Source: Rufibacter ruber
GTDB taxonomy: Bacteria; Bacteroidota; Bacteroidia; Cytophagales; Hymenobacteraceae
DNA: 39,683 nt
Assembly (NCBI RefSeq): GCF_001647275.1
Contig: NZ_LRMM01000050.1
Span: 1-39,683 of the forward strand
Direction of reading: 5' to 3'
Positions 1-8,482 of this stretch are shown here, piece by piece. Positions within the stretch are counted from its first letter, which is position 1. Each line of letters opens with the position of its first letter. The notes beneath the pieces were generated by a model, which saw only the letters and a program-made list of their open reading frames with translations, ran no database searches and was not told the origin of the DNA. Both the position numbers and the translations under genes were made by a program.

Positions 1-100
1 TGCCATTCTAAAGATTCTTTCATAAAGGCTTCATCCCGTCCTGTACACTTTTGGGCCTGATGAAAGCGTTGCCTGGAACAGGAGCGCCTGCCTGTATTTT

Positions 101-138
101 TGTTTTCGGGCTGTTTTTTGAAAAACAGCCCGAAAACA
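101..138. repeat. Palindromic intergenic repeat, copy 1
   Basis: Perfect 18-base arms (101-118 and 121-138) around a 2-base loop. The stem core is CGGGC/GCCCG, whereas other copies have GGCC or GGGG with matching changes in the other arm. It sits 4 bases beyond the mfd stop, so it may act at the mfd 3' end. Confidence 0.9.
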
Positions 139-142
139 GAAA

Positions 143-3100
143 TCAGGTTTGAAGTTCTTCAAAAATAGCCTTGGCTGCCTCCAAAGTACGGATGTCTTCT
201 ACAATGACAATCAGCTTATCTTTGGCTTCTTTCAGTCTGGAACGGCGGGAGTGCTGCTGCACGTACTGCAAAATACGGCTAAAGGTTTCAGACTGGAAGT
301 AGGCCTCATTGTGCTGGCTGGGGATGTAGCCCTTCAAGGTTTCTTTCTTGATGGTCAGTTTTTCAAAACCCAGCCGGCAGGCTTCCCAGCGCATCTTCAC
401 AATGGCCACCAGCTGCTGCACCTCTGCAGGCAATGGACCAAAGCGATCTACCATGCCTACCACCAGTTTGTCCAGGCTCTCCAGGTCTTTCACGCTGTCT
501 AGCTTGCTGTACATCTGCAGGCGCTCAGAGATGTTGCTGATGTAGGTGTCTGGAATGAGAATCTCCAAATCGGTTTCAATAGAGCATTCACGCACCGGCT
601 CCAGCAGCTTATCGGCCTCCAGCTCTTTGAAGAACAGGTCTCTGAATTCAGTTTCTTTGAGCTCCTGCACGGCCTCGTCCAGAATCTGGTGGTACGCTTC
701 AAAGCCCAGATCAGTGATAAACCCGCTCTGCTCGCCGCCCAGCATGTTGCCCGCCCCGCGTATGTCCAAATCGCGCATGGCAATCTTGAAGCCTTCGCCC
801 AAGTCAGAGAATTCTTCCAAGGTACTTAGCCGCTTGCGGGCGTCTGACGGCAGGCCGGAAACCGGAGGGGTGAGTAAATAGCAGTAGGCTTTCTTGTTAG
901 ACCGGCCCACGCGCCCGCGCATCTGGTGCAAATCTGAAAGCCCGAACATGTGCGCCCGGTTGATGATGATGGTGTTGGCGTTGGGAATGTCCAGCCCGCT
1001 TTCAATGATGTTGGTGCTCACCAGCACGTCATACTCGGCCTCCACGAAGCGCATCATGCGTTTCTCCAGCTCCTCGGGGTCCATCTGGCCGTGGGCGTAG
1101 GTTACTTTGGCGTCTGGCACCAGCTTCAGAATCAGGTTGGCCATCTCCTCAATGTCAGAGATGCGGTTGTGCACAAAAAACACCTGCCCCTTGCGTTTGA
1201 GTTCATAGGCCACGGCGTCTCTGATGAGCGCGTCATCAAACACGTGCAGCTCGGTTTGCACCGGCTGGCGGTTGGGCGGCGGCGTGGCAATCACAGACAG
1301 GTCACGGGCCCCCATGAGCGAGAAGTGCAGCGTGCGCGGAATGGGCGTAGCCGTTAACGTGAGCGTGTCTACGTTCACCTTCATCTCTTTGAGACGGTCT
1401 TTGGTTTTTACACCGAATTTCTGCTCCTCGTCAATAATAAGTAGCCCCAGGTTCTTGAACTTGACGTCTTTGCTGACAATGCGGTGCGTACCAATGAGAA
1501 TGTCGGTTTTGCCTTCGGCCAGGCGGCCGAGGGTTTCTTTGATTTGCTTGGTGGTTTTGAAGCGGTTGATGTACTCCACGTTCACGGGGAACGCCTCCAG
1601 CCGGTCCCGGAACGTTTTGTAGTGCTGCATGGCCAGAATGGTGGTAGGCACCAGCACGGCCACCTGCTTGCCGTCACAGGCGGCTTTGAAGGCGGCCCTG
1701 ATGGCCACCTCGGTCTTGCCGAAGCCCACGTCACCGCAGACCAGGCGGTCCATGGGGTGCGGCTGCTCCATGTCGTTTTTCACGTCTTCGGTGGCCTTGC
1801 CCTGGTCTGGGGTGTCTTCATAAATGAACGAAGATTCCAGCTCGGCCTGCAGGAAACCGTCACGGGAAAAGGCGTAGCCGGGGGCTTTTTTGCGTTTGGC
1901 GTAAAGTGAAATGAGTTCGGCGGCAATGTCTTTGACCTTGCTCTTGACTTTTTTCTTCTTGTTTTCCCACTCGGGTGAGCCCAGTTTGCTCATGGTGGGC
2001 GGCGTGCCTTCTTTGCCGGTGTATTTGCTGATTTTGTGCAGCGAGTGAATGCTTACATAAAGTAAGTCGTCATCTCGGTAAATGAGCCGGATAGCCTCCT
2101 GCAACCTGCCGCCCACTTCTACCTTCTCCAGCCCGGCAAAGCGGCCAATGCCGTAGTCCATGTGGGTGACGTAGTCGCCGGGTTTGAGGGTGCGCAGCTC
2201 TTTTAAGGTCAGCGCCTTTGATTTGGAGTAGCCTTCCTTGGTTTTGTGCTTGTAGAAACGCTCAAAGAGCTGGTGGTCTGTGTAGCACACCAGCTTGACC
2301 AGGTCATCTACAAAACCTTCGCGCAGCGCCAGCATGAGGTGGTGAAACCGCACATCATGGTCCAGCTCGTCAAAGATGGTGGTGAGGCGGTCTGCCTGGC
2401 GGGGAGACTCGGCGGCAATGACGTTCACGTAGCCGTTGCTCTGGTTCTCATGCAGGTTCTGGACCAGCCGTTTAAAGTCTTTGTTAAACGACGGCTGCGG
2501 GTGCGCCTGGAACTGTACCACCTCAGCATTCTTGAAGTTGAACCGCTTGCCAAACTCCACCAGCGTAAATGCCTCCAGATGCTTTTTAAAGGCTTTGCCA
2601 GATTCAAATAAATCTTCTGGCTTAGAGACAATCTGCACCCCCGCGCTGCCCTCCAGCATCTCCTGAAACGCCGTTTCAGCCTTCTCATAAGACTCAGAGA
2701 CCACTTCCACGGTGTGGCGGTAATCTTTGACCCAGATTTTGCTGTTCTCCGGTATGAAGTCCAGAAACGATTCACGGGTTTCCTGCAGCAGTTTGGTCTG
2801 CACGTTAGGAATGATGCTGATCTGCTTTTTCTGCTCTACAGAAAGCTGGGTATTAGGGTCAAACGTTCTGATGCTCTCAATCTCATCCCCAAACAGCTCC
2901 AGCCGGAACGGCAGCTCATTGGCATAGGAGAAAACGTCTACAATGCCGCCGCGCACGGCGTATTGGCCGGCCTCATACACAAAGTCTGTGCGTTCAAAGT
3001 CATAGCTGTTCAGGACCTCGGTAAGGAAGTTGACATCCAGCTTTTCGCCCACTTTGGCGCCCAGCGTATTGGCCACCAGTGACTTTTTGTTGATGACCTT

Positions 3101-3499
3101 CTCAGTGAGCGCCTCTGGGTACGTGACAAGGAGCGCCCCGGCCCCGGCGCGGTCATTGAGGCGGTTGAGCACCTCTGCGCGCAGCAGAATGTTGGCGTTC
3201 TCTGTGTGGTCAAACTGGTAGGCGCGCTTGTACGAACTGGGGAACAGCAGTACCTCCTGGCCGTCTTCCAGCAGGTTGGAGAGGTCACTGTAAAAGTAGG
3301 CGGCCTCTTCGCGGTCATGTAGAATGAACAGGTGCGTGCCCGCCTGCAGGGTTTGCAGGGCAGACGCCACCACGGCGTCTTGGCTGCCCACCAGGCCTTT
3401 CAGTTGTATATGTTGGGGCTCAGGAGTCTGCAGGCGCTGGGCCACGGTTTGCACCACGGGGTCCTGGCGGTACAGCTCCAAAAATTGAGTTGCTTTCAA
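143..3499 (-). CDS. mfd: Transcription-repair coupling factor Mfd
   Basis: This 1118-residue protein is the usual Mfd length. Mfd is an ATP-driven translocase that removes RNA polymerase stalled at DNA lesions and recruits UvrA. In order, I see an N-terminal UvrB-like region, the RNA-polymerase interaction domain (LKPGDYVTHMDYGIGRFAG, around residue 440), a Walker A motif GDVGFGKTE near residue 587, a DEEQ Walker B near residue 690, the TLTATPIPRTL motif, QMRGRVGRS near residue 860 and the C-terminal TRCF domain beginning near GGEQSGFITDLGF. The only start that fits the family N-terminus (FLELYRQDP a few residues in) is TTG at 3497-3499; the frame upstream is open only to a TGA about 25 bases away and contains no ATG. 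It is divergent from the PAS gene. Function is certain by family; the TTG start is an inference. Confidence 0.97.
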   Translation of the reverse strand: MKATQFLELYRQDPVVQTVAQRLQTPEPQHIQLKGLVGSQDAVVASALQTLQAGTHLFILHDREEAAYFYSDLSNLLEDGQEVLLFPSSYKRAYQFDHTENANILLRAEVLNRLNDRAGAGALLVTYPEALTEKVINKKSLVANTLGAKVGEKLDVNFLTEVLNSYDFERTDFVYEAGQYAVRGGIVDVFSYANELPFRLELFGDEIESIRTFDPNTQLSVEQKKQISIIPNVQTKLLQETRESFLDFIPENSKIWVKDYRHTVEVVSESYEKAETAFQEMLEGSAGVQIVSKPEDLFESGKAFKKHLEAFTLVEFGKRFNFKNAEVVQFQAHPQPSFNKDFKRLVQNLHENQSNGYVNVIAAESPRQADRLTTIFDELDHDVRFHHLMLALREGFVDDLVKLVCYTDHQLFERFYKHKTKEGYSKSKALTLKELRTLKPGDYVTHMDYGIGRFAGLEKVEVGGRLQEAIRLIYRDDDLLYVSIHSLHKISKYTGKEGTPPTMSKLGSPEWENKKKKVKSKVKDIAAELISLYAKRKKAPGYAFSRDGFLQAELESSFIYEDTPDQGKATEDVKNDMEQPHPMDRLVCGDVGFGKTEVAIRAAFKAACDGKQVAVLVPTTILAMQHYKTFRDRLEAFPVNVEYINRFKTTKQIKETLGRLAEGKTDILIGTHRIVSKDVKFKNLGLLIIDEEQKFGVKTKDRLKEMKVNVDTLTLTATPIPRTLHFSLMGARDLSVIATPPPNRQPVQTELHVFDDALIRDAVAYELKRKGQVFFVHNRISDIEEMANLILKLVPDAKVTYAHGQMDPEELEKRMMRFVEAEYDVLVSTNIIESGLDIPNANTIIINRAHMFGLSDLHQMRGRVGRSNKKAYCYLLTPPVSGLPSDARKRLSTLEEFSDLGEGFKIAMRDLDIRGAGNMLGGEQSGFITDLGFEAYHQILDEAVQELKETEFRDLFFKELEADKLLEPVRECSIETDLEILIPDTYISNISERLQMYSKLDSVKDLESLDKLVVGMVDRFGPLPAEVQQLVAIVKMRWEACRLGFEKLTIKKETLKGYIPSQHNEAYFQSETFSRILQYVQQHSRRSRLKEAKDKLIVIVEDIRTLEAAKAIFEELQT

Positions 3500-3910
3500 G
3501 GGTTCATCTTTTCTAGAAAATCAAAGGCAAAGCTAGCCATTCTTAGAGCATGTTTAAAATTTGTCTTTTGTGCTCCAATGGCCAAAGCAAAAGTCTGGCT
3601 TCGCTTGTTGAGCAGACAGAGCCAGGGCTTGAGCAGCGCTTACGGTCTCTCTGGAAACGCAAGGGGAGAAGGCTTGGTTCTGTACCGGCGGGAGAATCTG
3701 GCTGCTGCGTTTTTGGCCTGTTTTTCTGGAAACAGGCCAAAAACAGGAAACGCCCCTTGAATTTTTTAATGGGTGGCAAAACCTTTTGGCAGAGGACACG
3801 CTTTTTGTAACAGGAACGGCAGAGCCACGGCGGGAGCAGTAGGAAAACTACTTGAAAAAGTTACTTTTGCCCTTGGCCTGCTTCCCTCCAAAGCCTAACC
3901 AAAGCACCTT
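3500..3910. other. Divergent intergenic region between mfd and the PAS gene
   Basis: No convincing gene. It holds palindromic repeat copy 2 (3709-3744) and, close to the PAS gene, the promoter-like string AAAAGTTACTTTTGCC (3856-3871), which contains TACTTTTG, a match to the Bacteroidota -7 box TAnnTTTG. I see no TTTG box 19-21 bases further upstream, so this is only a half promoter. Confidence 0.5.
3709..3744. repeat. Palindromic intergenic repeat, copy 2
   Basis: 15-base perfect arms (3709-3723, 3730-3744) with a 6-base loop and a GGCC/GGCC core. It lies between the divergent mfd and PAS genes, so it cannot be a terminator of either neighbour. Confidence 0.9.
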
Positions 3911-5167
3911 ATGGACTTCTTCGATTACTTTATCAACGTTCCTGAGAACATAGTGGTGGTCTCGCCTGAGCTGAAGATTCTGGCGGCCACCAATACGTAC
4001 CTGAAAACCACCATGAAAACCCGTGAGGAAATTCTGGGAAAGGTTTTCCTGAAAGAGGTGTACCAGAACCCCGCTGTTTCTTTTGAGGAGAACCCGGTGA
4101 TTCTGTCTATCAAAAGAGCCATGCAAACCAAACAGGTTGACTATCTGGACGTGCTGCGGTATGACCTGGAGAAATCTGCCGCTGATGGCGGCGGGTATGA
4201 GGCCCGTTACTGGGAAGCTTCGCACACACCGGTGCTGGATGAGGCGGGGCAGGTGCGCTTTGTGATTCAGAACACCCATGACGTGACCGAGCGGGAACTG
4301 GCCAGGCAGGCCAGTAAAGTGAGCGAGGAGAAATTCAGGTTCCTGACAGACGCGGTGCCGCAGCTAATCCATACCAACGCCCCTGAGGGAGACTGCACCT
4401 ATGTGAACCAGCGCTGGCTGGAGTATACCGGCCTGCCGGCCGGAGAACTGCTGGGGGACAGATGGCAGCAGACCATACACCCGGAAGACATGGCGCAGGT
4501 GGCCCAGCGGCGCCAAAACGCCATGACGGAGCATGTGGAATACCAGATAGAGCTCAGGATTAAGAGCAAAGACGGGCAGTACCGGTGGCACCTGCTCAGA
4601 AGTGTTCCCATGAAAGATGCAGACGGTTCTGTGATCATGCGCGTGGGCAGCGCCCATGACATTCACAGCACCAAAATCATGGTGCAGGAAATGCTGGACA
4701 CCAATGAGCAGCTGTCTGCCCTCTCAGACCAGGTGCAGCAGGCGTACCAGCAGGCCGAGGACCAGCGGGCCACCATGGAGCAGCTCATCATGCAGGCGCC
4801 AGCCGTCTTTGCCATTCTGCGCGGGCCCCAGCACCGGTTTTCATTGGTGAACCCGCGGTACCAGCAACTCTTCCCCAAGCGGGAGCTGCTTGGCAAAACC
4901 GTGGCAGAGGCGTTGCCTGAGGTGGTGGGCCAAGGCTTTATTCAGATCCTGGACAGCGTATTTGAAACCGGCCAGCCTTTTGTAGCCGAAGAGATTGGCA
5001 TTACCCTTGACTGGCACAACACCGGCCAGCAAGAAGAAGCGTTTTTTACCACCACTTATCAACCTTTGGTAGAAAATGGGCAGGTGGCGGGAATTATTGC
5101 CTTCGGGTATGATGTTACCCCTGCAGTTAAGCTGAGACAAGAATTGGAGAGCCTTAAAAATGGTTGA
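3911..5167 (+). CDS. Triple-PAS sensor protein without a kinase domain
   Basis: 418 residues. Three PAS/PAC units are readable: residues ~1-130 (ending IQNTHDVTERE), ~140-265 (FRFLTDAVPQLIHTN, TYVNQRWLEYTG, MRVGSAHDI) and ~295-412 (TMEQLIMQAPAVFAILRG, GIIAFGYDVTP). A short coiled segment (EQLSALSDQVQQAYQQAEDQ) links PAS2 and PAS3. PAS domains sense ligands, redox state or light, and in Cytophagales they usually precede a HisKA/HATPase kinase. Here the protein stops right after the third PAC (LRQELESLKNG), where a kinase would start, and no kinase follows. It is either a stand-alone sensor or the front of a truncated histidine kinase. No signal peptide or membrane helix is seen, so it is probably cytoplasmic. 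The next gene, about 50 bases downstream on the same strand, encodes a CZB-like protein and may be co-transcribed. The start is ATG, preceded by CCTAACCAAA 7 bases upstream. Confidence 0.85.
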   Translation: MDFFDYFINVPENIVVVSPELKILAATNTYLKTTMKTREEILGKVFLKEVYQNPAVSFEENPVILSIKRAMQTKQVDYLDVLRYDLEKSAADGGGYEARYWEASHTPVLDEAGQVRFVIQNTHDVTERELARQASKVSEEKFRFLTDAVPQLIHTNAPEGDCTYVNQRWLEYTGLPAGELLGDRWQQTIHPEDMAQVAQRRQNAMTEHVEYQIELRIKSKDGQYRWHLLRSVPMKDADGSVIMRVGSAHDIHSTKIMVQEMLDTNEQLSALSDQVQQAYQQAEDQRATMEQLIMQAPAVFAILRGPQHRFSLVNPRYQQLFPKRELLGKTVAEALPEVVGQGFIQILDSVFETGQPFVAEEIGITLDWHNTGQQEEAFFTTTYQPLVENGQVAGIIAFGYDVTPAVKLRQELESLKNG

Positions 5168-5221
5168 GAAGTCTTGCTTTGAGAAGTTGCCTGTTCAACA
5201 CATAAGGAAAGCGTGCTCCAG

Positions 5222-5572
5222 ATGAACCAAGCCCAGATAGATTTTCAACAGTTGCGCATTAAACATATCCTGTTTAAGTCAAAGGTGCGCTCTGTGTTGT
5301 ACGGGGGCAAGGTAGATGAGGAGTTCTTTTCCCGCACCGGTCCCATTCACAGCTGGCTCACCTCTGTTGGCTCCTCCCGTTACCATTCTGCGGCTGAGAT
5401 GCTGGAACTCAAACAGGTGCAGCAGAACCTTGATGCGGCTGCCCAAAGCCTTTTCAGCCTCTACCGGAGCGGTCAAATTGAGCAGGCCCAAAACGGCCTT
5501 GCCGAAATAGAAGCCCTTTCTGACCGTTTTCTGGAACTGCTTTCTGCGTTAGAGGGTAAAATGTTCGTTTAG
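5222..5572 (+). CDS. Small CZB-like (chemoreceptor zinc-binding type) protein
   Basis: 116 residues from ATG 5222; a GTG at 5213 in the same frame is an alternative that lies closer to the AAGGA at 5204. The helical pattern IDFQQLRIKHILFKSKVR followed by a glycine turn and IHSWL resembles CZB domains, which bind zinc and control chemoreceptors and diguanylate cyclases. The CZB histidine before a helix (H15) is present, and H43 stands where a cysteine is common. The usual second HxxxH is not visible (KQVQQNLD instead), so metal binding is doubtful. It follows the PAS sensor on the same strand, which suggests a common signalling job. An alternative is an unrelated four-helix protein. The family call is tentative. 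Confidence 0.6.
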   Translation: MNQAQIDFQQLRIKHILFKSKVRSVLYGGKVDEEFFSRTGPIHSWLTSVGSSRYHSAAEMLELKQVQQNLDAAAQSLFSLYRSGQIEQAQNGLAEIEALSDRFLELLSALEGKMFV

Positions 5573-5794
5573 AGCATTTCTGTCTCTTCAGAACAAATAA
5601 GTAGCAAGGGAAATTACAACACTGATTTTTTGCCTTCCTGCAAAGATCTTGGCCGCAAGCAAAATACACGCCTATGGGCCGCTACTGCCGTTCGCCCCTT
5701 AGATCTGCTTAGGGTGACAGGGAGAACCGAGGAGTAAGGTCATTTCTACCCCGTCACTTAACGGCCCACCTGTCCTTCTGAATACAGGTGCAAC

Positions 5795-5821
5795 AAAAAA
5801 GCCACTCTTTGGCAGAGTGGC
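5795..5821 (-). terminator. Intrinsic terminator of msrA
   Basis: Read on the minus strand, an 8-base stem GCCACTCT/AGAGTGGC (arms 5801-5808 and 5814-5821) with a 5-base loop is followed by a run of six T. It lies about 40 bases past the msrA stop. Confidence 0.85.
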
Positions 5822-5861
5822 TTCCATTTCAACGGTTTGGCGCAGCAGGGCCGCCACAGGC

Positions 5862-6521
5862 TTATTCGTTGTCTTTGAGTTTGCCTTCCATCTTCTTTTT
5901 AAACTTCTCCAGCTTGGGTTTGGAGACGGCGCGCATGTACGGGTTGTCCTGGTTGTATTTGTAAAAGTCCTGGTGCTCCTGTTCTGCTGGCCAGAATTCA
6001 GTAAAGGCTACCACTTGCGTAACAATGGGGGCCTGAAACGCACGGGCTGCGTTCAGCTGCTGGATATAGGCGTCAATCTGCTTTTTCTCTTCAGGGGTGC
6101 GGTAGAAGATGGCTGAGCGGTACTGCGTTCCCACATCAGGGCCCTGGCGGTTAAGGGTGGTGGGGTCATGGGCCGCAAAGAAGGCCTCCAGTAGCGTCTG
6201 GTAAGAAATCACCTTGGGGTCATACGTAATCTGTACGGCTTCGGCATGGCCAGACTGGCCGGTGCTTACTTCTTCATAGGTGGGGTTTTTAGTGGTGCCG
6301 CCGGTGTAGCCAGAGACCACGCTGGTCACGCCTTTGAGTTTCTCGGCAGCTTCCTCGGTGCACCAGAAGCAGCCGCCGGCAAAGGTGGCCACGGCCAGCC
6401 CGTTGGGGGTGGTGGGTTGGGGAGTGGCTGCCTTCGGCGCAGCCGTCTGGTTGTTTTTCTGGCGCTGAGCGCAGGCAGACAGGCCCAGGAGCAGTATGAA
6501 AGAAAAAAGGAGGTGTCTCAT
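5862..6521 (-). CDS. msrA: Peptide-methionine (S)-S-oxide reductase MsrA, lipoprotein form
   Basis: 219 residues from the ATG at 6519-6521, chosen because it begins a lipoprotein signal peptide (MRHLLFSFILLLGLSAC, lipobox LSAC, lipidated Cys17). An upstream in-frame ATG at 6599 would put this signal inside the protein. The core motif AGGCFWCTEE (nucleophile Cys51, second Cys54), the GHAEAVQITYDP segment and the GTQYRSAIFY segment are classical MsrA. The enzyme reduces the S-epimer of methionine sulfoxide in oxidised proteins using thioredoxin-type electrons. The signal places it in the periplasm or on a membrane surface, for repair of envelope proteins. A low-complexity Thr/Pro/Ala linker (residues 25-40) joins the lipid anchor to the enzyme. 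It is divergent from the small gene at 6648, and its own terminator is adjacent. Confidence 0.95.
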   Translation of the reverse strand: MRHLLFSFILLLGLSACAQRQKNNQTAAPKAATPQPTTPNGLAVATFAGGCFWCTEEAAEKLKGVTSVVSGYTGGTTKNPTYEEVSTGQSGHAEAVQITYDPKVISYQTLLEAFFAAHDPTTLNRQGPDVGTQYRSAIFYRTPEEKKQIDAYIQQLNAARAFQAPIVTQVVAFTEFWPAEQEHQDFYKYNQDNPYMRAVSKPKLEKFKKKMEGKLKDNE

Positions 6522-6647
6522 AGCGGTTAAAGGGCGTTGGGCCGTTTTAAAGTAAAACCGGAAAGGGTGGGCAATAGTTTCTGCGGGCCAGGGTAACATT
6601 TTGCAGCTTGCCCCGTGAAAATAGGCAGGACCTAACCAAATAGAACT

Positions 6648-6914
6648 ATGTCAGCATCTGCGAAAACCACCACAGACCACAGTACCATAAAAAAATGGGC
6701 CGAAGCCCGTGACGGCAAACCCGCCACCGTAAAAGGCACCGGCCACGGTGACGAGGCCGGGCTGCTGCGCATTAATTTCCCCGGCGGGGCCGAAGATAGC
6801 CTGGAAGACATCTCCTGGGACGAGTTCTTCCAGAAGTTTGAGGAGAAGAAGCTGGCGTTCCTGTACCAGGATGAGAAAGACAGCACCTTCAACAAACTGG
6901 TAAACCGCGACTAG
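6648..6914 (+). CDS. Small conserved acidic protein of unknown function
   Basis: 88 residues, soluble, no signal peptide. The pattern TTDHSTIKKWAEARDGKPATVKGTG followed by LLRINFPGG matches, from memory, a widespread small family that is often mislabelled as a glucan branching enzyme; the sequence has no glycosidase features. The C-terminal half (WDEFFQKFEEKKLAFLYQDE) is predicted helical and charged. The upstream CCTAACCAAA is 7 bases from the ATG, exactly as for the PAS gene. The gene ends in repeat copy 3, which is followed by six T and could terminate it. Function unknown. Confidence 0.85.
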   Translation: MSASAKTTTDHSTIKKWAEARDGKPATVKGTGHGDEAGLLRINFPGGAEDSLEDISWDEFFQKFEEKKLAFLYQDEKDSTFNKLVNRD

Positions 6915-6944
6915 CCAGTTTCTCTGTGCCTATTCCATAAAAAG

Positions 6945-6992
6945 GCGTTTTGGGGCTGTTTTCTGAAAAACAGCCCCAAAAAACGCTTTTTT
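6945..6992 (+). terminator. Palindromic repeat copy 3, doubling as a terminator
   Basis: Arms 6945-6962 and 6967-6986 (GCG-TTTT-GGGG-CTGTTTT type; two extra A bulge in the right arm), core GGGG/CCCC. Unlike most copies it is followed by a T run (6987-6992), so it fits an intrinsic terminator of the gene ending at 6914. Confidence 0.75.
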
Positions 6993-7054
6993 ATGGGGAA
7001 ATCCAGGAGTTGAGCCCCGTCAGGAATTTAAATGAGGAAAATCACCAGATATTA

Positions 7055-7086
7055 TTTGGACTAATTCTAAACTGAAACTATTTTTG
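7055..7086 (+). promoter_or_regulatory. Bacteroidota-type promoter
   Basis: TTTG at 7055-7058 and TATTTTTG at 7079-7086, separated by 20 bases, match the primary sigma consensus of Bacteroidota (TTTG, about 19-21, TAnnTTTG). The expected transcript start is about 30 bases before the ATG at 7122. Confidence 0.6.
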
Positions 7087-7121
7087 TGCTGTTGCTTCAG
7101 TAATCAAAGTATAGAGTCCCC

Positions 7122-7475
7122 ATGCCTACGCCTCCCTGCCTGCACGAAATCTTTAAAACCGCTTATGGTGCCGTTTACCAGTGTAACCGGTACAACTGCT
7201 ATTTTGTAGAGTTTGCGGGAGGTATTTCGCCGTTCAAGGTGGCTGATTTCAAGGCCCTGAAGCGCCAGGTAGATGCCATTGATGTCTCTGAGATGGCCCA
7301 GGATACCAGCCGCGCCTCAGACGTGTACGTGCTCATGCCTGCCCGCTCAGAGCGTTGCTTTGTGCTGGGCCTGGCAGATGTGGTGCGGTTTCAGGAGCTC
7401 CTGCATGGGGCCAAAGCCATGATCACCCTGAACAGCCTGTTGCATGAATGCCTGCACGCCCCGGTGCTGGCCTAA
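7122..7475 (+). CDS. Small cysteine-containing protein of unknown function
   Basis: 117 residues, soluble, no signal peptide. Cysteines cluster near the N-terminus (CLHEIFKTAYGAVYQCNRYNCYFVEF) and there is another in ERCFVLG; a C-terminal CLHAPVLA follows a predicted helix. The spacing is not a canonical zinc ribbon. It resembles small uncharacterised Bacteroidota proteins, but I cannot name the family with confidence. A good promoter lies directly upstream and a degenerate palindromic repeat (copy 4) about 40 bases downstream, so it is a single-gene unit. Coding is supported by normal backbone codon use throughout. Confidence 0.75.
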   Translation: MPTPPCLHEIFKTAYGAVYQCNRYNCYFVEFAGGISPFKVADFKALKRQVDAIDVSEMAQDTSRASDVYVLMPARSERCFVLGLADVVRFQELLHGAKAMITLNSLLHECLHAPVLA

Positions 7476-7513
7476 CCCGCTTGCCCTGGCCTTGGCGGGG
7501 TACCCTGCTCTTC

Positions 7514-7552
7514 CTGTTTCTGGGCTGGTTTTCCCAAAATAGCCCAAAAACG
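7514..7552. repeat. Palindromic intergenic repeat, copy 4 (degenerate)
   Basis: Left arm CTGTTTCTGGGCTGGTTTT, right arm AAAATAGCCCAAAAACG; several mismatches. It lies downstream of the gene ending at 7475. Confidence 0.65.
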
Positions 7553-7716
7553 CGCCCTCTTCTTCTGGGCATTCTGGCGTGAATTCTTGTATTTAGACTG
7601 AATATGTATTGCGCAGATTCAGCGGTAAAGGAGAACCAATCAATCGTTTTGCGGGTATATTTGAGTTCAGACGCTACACTGGCTAGCCGCCTGCCCAACT
7701 TGATATACTGCAAACC

Positions 7717-8250
7717 ATGAAAGATTTATTGAGACTGCGTACCTCGCTTTCAGAAGAAGTGGAGACGCTCTTAAACGAACAGATAAAAGTAGAAGCCCAT
7801 TCCTCTGCCACCTATTTAGCCATGTCTAGCTGGTGCAACCGCCAGGGCTTTGACTACAGCGCAGATTATTTTATGAAACAGTCACATGAGGAGCGGGAGC
7901 ACATGCTCAAGCTGTTCAACTTTGTGAGTGACTTGGGCGGCCACGCCATCTCCCCAGAGGTGGTAAACATTCCGCAGGAGTTTGACTCGTTCAGAGATGT
8001 GTTTGAGAAAGCCCTGCAGCAGGAGATCTTTGTGACCCAGCAGTTCAACCGCCTGGCAGACCAGTGCATGAAGTCTAAGGATTTCATGACGTTCCAGTTC
8101 CTGCAGTGGTTCCTGAATGAGCAGGTAGAGGAAGAGTATGTTGCCCGCCGCGCCCTGGAACTGTTTGACGTGATTGGCGAAGAAGGCACCGGCCGCTATG
8201 AGATTGACAAGGCGGTGCGTAAAATCAGCTATGACGGCGGCGAAGAATAA
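7717..8250 (+). CDS. ftnA: Ferritin (FtnA type, non-haem)
   Basis: 177 residues, the normal bacterial ferritin length. Ferritin assembles into a 24-subunit cage that oxidises Fe(II) and stores it as mineral. Ferroxidase ligands are readable by comparison with E. coli FtnA: Glu26 and Tyr33 in IKVEAHSSATYLAM, Glu59 and His62 in HEEREHMLKLF, and the EQVEEE segment in helix D. There is no methionine at the position expected for a bacterioferritin haem ligand pair, so FtnA is preferred. A TATATTTG box at 7656-7663 could be the -7 element, but no clear partner box is present. The gene is monocistronic, and the next gene is convergent. Cytoplasmic iron storage and oxidative-stress protection are its known roles. 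Confidence 0.95.
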   Translation: MKDLLRLRTSLSEEVETLLNEQIKVEAHSSATYLAMSSWCNRQGFDYSADYFMKQSHEEREHMLKLFNFVSDLGGHAISPEVVNIPQEFDSFRDVFEKALQQEIFVTQQFNRLADQCMKSKDFMTFQFLQWFLNEQVEEEYVARRALELFDVIGEEGTGRYEIDKAVRKISYDGGEE

Positions 8251-8448
8251 TCTCTGCCGTTCTCCTCACAAATTGGTGTAACAGCTTGTTCACATTTTGG
8301 CCTTGCGGGCGGAAACGGGGAGTAAAAGGTGCTTCTATCCCGTTTTTAAAGCAGCACAGCAGCGCTATGGGGCGGGGCAACCGCCAGGTCAGGTTCATGT
8401 GAGGCCCGTTGGCAGCGCAAATGACCCATGCCATCAGGCACTAAAAGA

Positions 8449-8480
8449 AAATCCCTCAGACTAACGGGCCTGAGGGATTT
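8449..8480. terminator. Bidirectional intrinsic terminator
   Basis: 11-base arms AAATCCCTCAG (8449-8459) and CTGAGGGATTT (8470-8480) with flanking A/T runs on both sides. It sits 2 bases beyond the stop of the minus-strand [2Fe-2S] gene and also closes the ferritin transcript from the other side. Confidence 0.85.
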
Positions 8481-8482
8481 TT

